Shown: in pieces, positions 6,217 to 10,249 of the stretch
How the letters are laid out: each line of letters opens with the position of its first letter
Numbering within the stretch: the stretch's first letter is position 1
Source: Nitrososphaerota archaeon
GTDB taxonomy: Archaea; Thermoproteota; Bathyarchaeia; Bathyarchaeales; Bathycorpusculaceae
Direction: 5' to 3'
Assembly: GCA_031282985.1 (NCBI GenBank)
Contig: JAITCR010000011.1
Location: 1-10,249, forward strand
Length of the DNA stretch: 10,249 nucleotides
Program-made: the position numbers and the translations under genes
The notes under the pieces: model-generated
Seen by the model: the letters and a program-made list of their open reading frames with translations, nothing else
What the model was told of the DNA's origin: nothing
Database searches by the model: none

Positions 6217-7587
6217 ATGAGTACATCAAAAAAACTTTTTGGCACAAACGGCGTGCGGGGACTTGTCAATGTTGAATTAACGCCAGACATGACAGTAAAG
6301 ATTGGTTTAGCCATTGGAACTTTTTTTGGAAAGAAAAAACTACTTTTGGGTCAGGACGCGAGAACCAGTGGTTCAATGTTGGCTAAAGCGGTAATGTCGG
6401 GTTTAACTGCGACAGGTTGCGATGTGTATTTTGTCGGTATGGCACCGACACCGTCTCTTCAGTTTGCGGTGAAGAATCATAAAATGGATGGTGGAGTTAT
6501 AATTACTGCTTCGCATAATCCTGCTGAATATAACGGGATTAAGGTTATTTGGAAGGATGGCGTTGAGACTTCTCATGAGCAAGAAGTTGAGATTGAGAAA
6601 AATTATTTTGATAACAGATTCAGTTTTGCTTCGTGGGATAAACTAGGGGAAATAAAAAAGTTATCTGGCATTAATGATGAGTACATCTCTGCAATTAAGA
6701 CTCATGTAAATGTAGAAAAAATATCTGAAAAACATTTTCACATAGTTGTTGATACTGCAAACAGTGTAGGCGGATTAACCACGCCACAGTTGATGCGAGA
6801 ATTGGGTTGTAAGGTAACCAGTATAAACGCTAATATCGATGGGACATTTCCAGGTAGACAGCCTGAGCCATGTCTGGAGAGTCTTGGGGAATTAGCTGCA
6901 ACTGTGAAGGCTATAGGAGCAGATATAGGTGTAGCTTTTGATGGAGACGCAGACAGATCAATTTTTGTTGATGAAACCGGCGAAGTCTACATGGGGGATA
7001 AAACCTTTGCAATTGTTTTGAAACATTTTCTTTTAAAGAATAAAGGTGCAACAGTAGTTACCCCCGTAAGTTCATCAACACTAATTAAAGACACAGCAGA
7101 CTCTTACAATGGCAAAATTGAGTGGACAAAAGTTGGCAGTGTAACTGTTTCGCATCGAATGAGAGAAATTAACGCAAAGTTAGGCGGTGAGGAAAACGGT
7201 GGAGTTTTTTACGAACCACATCAGGCAGTCCGAGATGGCGCCATGACCACAGCATTACTTTTAGAAATAATGGCTGAAACGGGTAAAAGGCTCTCTGAAC
7301 TTGTTGCTGAGCAGCCACAGTATTTTATTGAGAAATGTAAGGTTGAGTGTCCTAATGAAAAGAAGACAGCATTACAAAAAAGAATATATGAGCAGGTTAA
7401 AAACGAAAACATTAGCACTATTGATGGGGTAAAAATTTGGTTTAGTGACCAAAGTTCTATTTTAATTAGGGCAAGTGGTACAGAACCAGTGTATAGACTG
7501 TATGCTGAAGCAAAGAAAAAAGAAAAAGCATTAGAGATAGTTAAAGAATACAGTTCAAAACTTAAAGAGCTACTTCAAATTATTTAA
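6217..7587 (+). CDS. glmM: Phosphoglucosamine mutase / phosphohexomutase
   Basis: This 456-residue alpha-D-phosphohexomutase moves phosphate between C6 and C1 of a hexose or hexosamine, providing the substrate of the upstream pyrophosphorylase. It opens KLFGTNGVRGLVN, typical of archaeal GlmM-type proteins. The active serine is S99 in TASHNP, the Mg-binding loop is DGDADR (242-247), the sugar-binding loop is GGEENGG (323-329), and the phosphate-binding loop is RASGTEP (418-424). All four domains are complete. Archaeal members of this branch may accept glucosamine, glucose or mannose phosphates, so the gene symbol is the best guess. It starts 17 bases after the pyrophosphorylase and is surely co-transcribed. 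The ribosome-binding site is weak (AGAGACGA), suggesting translational coupling. Confidence 0.88.
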   Translation: MSTSKKLFGTNGVRGLVNVELTPDMTVKIGLAIGTFFGKKKLLLGQDARTSGSMLAKAVMSGLTATGCDVYFVGMAPTPSLQFAVKNHKMDGGVIITASHNPAEYNGIKVIWKDGVETSHEQEVEIEKNYFDNRFSFASWDKLGEIKKLSGINDEYISAIKTHVNVEKISEKHFHIVVDTANSVGGLTTPQLMRELGCKVTSINANIDGTFPGRQPEPCLESLGELAATVKAIGADIGVAFDGDADRSIFVDETGEVYMGDKTFAIVLKHFLLKNKGATVVTPVSSSTLIKDTADSYNGKIEWTKVGSVTVSHRMREINAKLGGEENGGVFYEPHQAVRDGAMTTALLLEIMAETGKRLSELVAEQPQYFIEKCKVECPNEKKTALQKRIYEQVKNENISTIDGVKIWFSDQSSILIRASGTEPVYRLYAEAKKKEKALEIVKEYSSKLKELLQII

Positions 7588-7622
7588 CATTTTTAGGTTA
7601 CAAACAAGAGGAATATCGTCAT

Positions 7623-8975
7623 ATGCCATCAGTATTGAAGCTACAAGCACAAGATGTGGATTCCAAAGAGAAGAGAGCTAAGTATACAGTTAGTATAATT
7701 GGTTGTGGACAGAATGGAATACTTTATGCAGATGCTTTTGCAGAAGCGGGCTACAAAGTTATATGTAATGATGACAACCCGAGTTTGTTAAAACGCTTGA
7801 CCAAAGCTAAAAATTGTTGTGTAGTCCCCGAAATTGAGTCACGACTAAAAAAGCACATTAACTCGGGCAACTTGACCATTTCAAGCACACGGAAGAGCAC
7901 TGTTTCTCAGAGCGACATAATTATTTTAGCTATAAATGTTAAAATGGACCCGAAAAATAAATCTGATATTTCAGAATTGAAGGCTGCATATAAACAGGTT
8001 GGAGTAGCTTTAAAACAGGGGTCACTTTTAATTTATGGTGGTATTAGCAGTTTTGGTGCCACGGAAACCATACTAAAAGAAACCCTTGAGAACACTTCAG
8101 GATTAAAAGTAGGTATGGACTTTCTTTTAGCATATAATCCACTGCAATTTTCAAAAACATATCCAATAAAATCCTTAAACAATACAGAATTAATTATTGC
8201 CGCGGCCGACTCGCAGAGTTTGAATGTAGCAACAGATGTTCTTAAAACGTTAACATCTAAAGTTAAACAAGCAAATCAAATTAAAATTGCAGAACTTGCT
8301 GTGCTCTTTAAAATTGCACAACACGACGCCTGTACTGCTCTAGCTAACGAGTTAGCGGTTTTCTGTGAAAACATTGGAATGGACTATTTTAGAGTACAAA
8401 AATTAATCAGCGAGGGCGATGATTCAAGTTTTTGTCCTACGATTGATGAGGAAGAAAATAGAAAAGGAACCTATTTGCTTATTGAAAGTGCAGAAAACTT
8501 TAATGTTAAACTTCGATTGCCAGCACTTAGTAGACAAATTAATGAAGAGATTGTCAAATGCGCAATTAATCTAACCCAAGAAGCCCTCCGCAGTTGTGAT
8601 AAAAGTCTACGGAGATCAAGTGTTTCCGTTATTGGAACCACTAATCAGGATACAGCAACAACGAGGTACATAAATGCGGCAATCGCCAAAGGCGCAAAAG
8701 TTACGCTGTATGACCCCTTGCTTGCAAAGAATGAAACCTTGGATGGTTCGCCTGTTTTGAAAAGAAGTTTAAATGAAGCTGTGGAAGGCGCAGATTGTCT
8801 TGTAATTTTAACAAGTCAGGAACAGCTTGAACAGTTAAGTCTTAAAAAAATTAAGACAATTATGAAAAGTCCTGCTGTGTTTGTAGATTTAATAGGGATA
8901 GAGAACCCAAAAAAGGTGCAAACAGAAGGCTTCATATATCGTGGAATAGGAAGAGGAATCGTGGATAAAACTTGA
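7623..8975 (+). CDS. Divergent UDP-sugar dehydrogenase (UDP-glucose / UDP-ManNAc dehydrogenase family)
   Basis: The family oxidises C6 of a UDP-sugar to a uronic acid with two NAD+. In this 450-residue protein the NAD-binding Rossmann fold starts at VSIIGCGQNG (23-32). The central dimer helix includes AELAVLFKIAQHDACTALAN with ELAVFCENIGMD, matching the K..N..ANELA..CE motif. The C-terminal UDP-binding domain runs VSVIGTTNQD, then KGAKVTLYDP (356-365), ADCLVILTSQE, and ends FIYRGIGRG. Several core motifs are changed: the catalytic GxGGxC loop reads DDSSFCPTIDEEENRKGTY, leaving C271 but not the glycines, and the SPERxxPG loop is YNPLQFSKTYP. A 20-residue N-terminal extension precedes the fold. 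The changes are spread through an intact frame, so this is a distinct subfamily, possibly with another substrate or without full oxidase activity. A ribosome-binding site AGAGGAA lies 10 or so bases ahead of the ATG. Confidence 0.8.
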   Translation: MPSVLKLQAQDVDSKEKRAKYTVSIIGCGQNGILYADAFAEAGYKVICNDDNPSLLKRLTKAKNCCVVPEIESRLKKHINSGNLTISSTRKSTVSQSDIIILAINVKMDPKNKSDISELKAAYKQVGVALKQGSLLIYGGISSFGATETILKETLENTSGLKVGMDFLLAYNPLQFSKTYPIKSLNNTELIIAAADSQSLNVATDVLKTLTSKVKQANQIKIAELAVLFKIAQHDACTALANELAVFCENIGMDYFRVQKLISEGDDSSFCPTIDEEENRKGTYLLIESAENFNVKLRLPALSRQINEEIVKCAINLTQEALRSCDKSLRRSSVSVIGTTNQDTATTRYINAAIAKGAKVTLYDPLLAKNETLDGSPVLKRSLNEAVEGADCLVILTSQEQLEQLSLKKIKTIMKSPAVFVDLIGIENPKKVQTEGFIYRGIGRGIVDKT

Positions 8976-9919
8976 GTAAACTTAGAGTAGCAGTAATCGG
9001 GACAGGTTTCTGGGGAAAAAACCACGCTCGAATCTATAAAGAACTGGAAAACACAGAATTGGTTGCAATTTGTGATGTTAACCCTGAATGTTCTAGAGCT
9101 ATAGCGGAACAGTATGGCGCGAAAGCTTACACTGACAGCTCAATCATGTTAAAAAATCCTGAAATCCAAGCAGTTAGTGTGTGCACATGGTCGATAAAGT
9201 TAGCAGAGGAAACGCTAAAATGCTTACATGCAGGCAAACATGTGCTTGTAGAAAAACCCATGGCTACAGATACAAAACAGGCGCAAATATTACTAGATAC
9301 CGCCGAAGCAAACGGTCTACATCTTACGGTTGGCTTCTTGATGCGGTTTATTCCTGGACTTCAACAGATAAAACAATCTGTGGAGACCGCAAAAATTGGT
9401 GAGATGGTATCTGCAACTGCGAAAAGGGTTACTCAGTGGCCTGAGAGAATTGGCGATGTAGGTATTGTGAAAGACACGGCAATTCATGATATTGATGTTA
9501 TGCGTTTTATTTCAGGTGAGGAGCCAGTAAGTGTTTATGCTAAAATGGGCAGTATGCGACATAGGCAATTTGAGGATTATGCGCAGATCATGTTGACTTA
9601 TGAGAGCGGTAAAACGGCATTTATTGAATCTAACTGGTTAACACCATACAAAATTCGTTCTTTAAATGTGACTGGTAGTGAAGCTATCATGCGACTAGAT
9701 TATAACAGTCAAGAATTATGGATTGAAAACGCTGTTGAAACTGTACAACCGAGAAATTCTTTTAAAGAGCCCTTAAAAGCTGAGCTGGAGCATTTTGTTG
9801 AGTGCATCATTGAAAAGAAAACGCCTATGATTACAGGTGACGATGGTTATAAAGCGTTAGAGATTGCCGTGGCAGCTATGGAGTCTTCAACTAAAAACAC
9901 AGTGGTAAAAATAAAATAA
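8972..9919 (+). CDS. Gfo/Idh/MocA family oxidoreductase, probably acting on a UDP-amino sugar
   Basis: These NAD(P)-dependent enzymes oxidise or reduce a hydroxyl of a sugar. The 315-residue protein has the Rossmann motif VAVIGTGFWGKNHARIY (7-22), D35 in ICDVNP for NAD preference, and the signature EKPM with K95. The catalytic region KDTAIHDIDVMRFI contains D168 and H172. The C-terminal half is the alpha/beta substrate domain. Members in this type of operon include UDP-GlcNAc 3-dehydrogenases, which prepare diamino sugars, and that is the most likely role, though unproven. Translation starts at TTG 8972, overlapping the upstream stop TGA by TTGA, so the two genes are translationally coupled. 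The only stronger ribosome-binding match is GGAAGAGGAA (about 8949-8958). It is the last intact gene before the insertion sequences. Confidence 0.87.
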   Translation: MSKLRVAVIGTGFWGKNHARIYKELENTELVAICDVNPECSRAIAEQYGAKAYTDSSIMLKNPEIQAVSVCTWSIKLAEETLKCLHAGKHVLVEKPMATDTKQAQILLDTAEANGLHLTVGFLMRFIPGLQQIKQSVETAKIGEMVSATAKRVTQWPERIGDVGIVKDTAIHDIDVMRFISGEEPVSVYAKMGSMRHRQFEDYAQIMLTYESGKTAFIESNWLTPYKIRSLNVTGSEAIMRLDYNSQELWIENAVETVQPRNSFKEPLKAELEHFVECIIEKKTPMITGDDGYKALEIAVAAMESSTKNTVVKIK

Positions 9920-9926
9920 ACCGTAT

Positions 9927-10132
9927 TATAGCAACATGAAAAGTTTTACTACACGTTCGTTTTTTTATGTCGTTATGCCAAAGCCAATTACTGTTGAGGA
10001 AAGAGAGAAAATAATTAAACACATACAAAATAACAAAAATAAATCTGATATTGCACGATGACTCTTTGTAAGTGAAAGCTCCGTGACAAAACTCTGGCAA
10101 GATATCACAAAACAGGTTCATATTTACCACAC
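9927..10132 (+). mobile_element. IS630-like element, left end, interrupted
   Basis: The element begins TATAGCAACATGAAAAG at 9927, seven bases after the last operon gene's stop. The tip is shared with a second element at 10133 (TATAGCAACTTGAA), which marks both as ends of related elements that insert at TA, as IS630/mariner-type elements do. The transposase begins 48 bases in. The element is cut at 10132 by the second copy and its right end is outside the window. Family assignment rests on the end sequence and the helix-turn-helix start of the transposase. Confidence 0.6.
9975..10132 (+). pseudogene. IS630-like transposase N-terminus, broken by a stop and by another element
   Basis: ATG at 9975 opens MPKPITVEEREKIIKHIQNN and continues KNKSDIAR, a stop (TGA 10059-10061), then LFVSESSVTKLW. 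This is the helix-turn-helix start of IS630-type transposases, in which the stop position normally carries tryptophan (IARWL). A TGG to TGA change explains it. The frame then continues QDITKQVHIYH and is lost at the start of the next element. The catalytic DDE domain is absent from the window, so this copy cannot make transposase. Confidence 0.65.
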
Positions 10133-10249
10133 TATAGCAACTTGAATTAATATTGACGCAAGCATTATATTGGTGTTGGTTGTTATTTTGGTATGCGTCC
10201 CACATCTGATGAAAAACGTGTAATAATTATAGAGGCAAAAAAACGCGGT
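10133..10249 (+). mobile_element. Second IS630-like element, left end, partial
   Basis: It begins TATAGCAACTTGAATTAATA and carries its own transposase start 60 bases in. It lies within the transposase frame of the preceding element, so it appears to have inserted there. Beyond the first 14 or so bases the leader differs from the first element, so the two are related but not copies of each other. The right end lies beyond the window. Confidence 0.6.
10193..10249 (+). CDS. IS630-like transposase, N-terminal fragment (runs off the window)
   Basis: ATG at 10193 opens MRPTSDEKRVIIIEAKKRG, still in frame at the last base. This is the usual beginning of a transposase helix-turn-helix domain and parallels the neighbouring MPKPITVEEREKIIKHIQNN. 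There is no stop within the 19 codons seen. Whether the gene is intact cannot be told. Confidence 0.5.
   Translation, partial: MRPTSDEKRVIIIEAKKRG

Noticed and set aside
9891..10205. A minus-strand open frame of 104 codons over the insertion sequences
   Set aside because: It spans the junction of two elements and the end of the oxidoreductase gene. The plus strand holds recognisable transposase starts, so the frame is fortuitous.
1..10249. A composite transposon bounded by the left and right insertion sequences
   Set aside because: The left element is IS1-like and the right ones are IS630-like, with different ends, so they cannot mobilise the interval together. The interval also holds housekeeping genes such as guaA.
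1..10249. CRISPR arrays, tRNA or rRNA genes, riboswitches
   Set aside because: I saw no evenly spaced repeats, no cloverleaf-like gene and no conserved aptamer pattern. The intergenic regions are short and explained by promoters.

Overview
The window looks archaeal. TATA boxes of the TTTATA type sit about 25-30 bases ahead of likely transcription starts, ribosome-binding sites are of the GGTGA/AAGGAAG type, and TTG starts are common. It also has an Lrp/AsnC regulator and archaeal-style sugar-nucleotide genes. The low G+C, the IS1-like and IS630-like insertion sequences, and a single-chain GMP synthase suggest an uncultured TACK-group lineage such as Bathyarchaeia. That placement rests on gene style and has not been tested by phylogeny.

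Layout, left to right. Positions 1-222 hold the end of an IS1-like element on the minus strand, with a damaged insA start. It abuts 223-812, the C-terminal two thirds of a cysteine synthase gene (cysK) carrying four separate one-base losses. An intact serine O-acetyltransferase (cysE, 904-1950) follows with its own TATA box. Convergent to it is an Lrp/AsnC regulator (1975-2418), divergent from a full-length two-domain GMP synthase (guaA, 2613-4172). Convergent to guaA is a membrane-anchored or secreted SGNH/GDSL hydrolase (4225-4923, minus).

Divergent from that starts a tight four-gene operon (5111-9919): a sugar-nucleotide pyrophosphorylase with a left-handed beta-helix tail, a phosphoglucosamine/phosphohexose mutase, a divergent UDP-sugar dehydrogenase, and a Gfo/Idh/MocA oxidoreductase. 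These would activate a (probably amino) sugar as NDP-sugar and oxidise it, most likely for surface glycans or protein N-glycosylation. Seven bases after the operon, an IS630-like element begins (9927). A second IS630-like element of the same type starts inside it at 10133 and runs off the window.

On novelty: I see no clear new defence or mobile system. The best leads are a decayed cysK beside an intact, cysteine-rich CysE; a UDP-sugar dehydrogenase that has lost the usual glycine-rich catalytic-cysteine motif; a nested pair of insertion sequences ending the sugar operon; and an inverted repeat between the Lrp gene and guaA. There is no gene-free stretch longer than 300 bases once the two pseudogene regions are counted, and I saw no tRNA, rRNA or CRISPR array.
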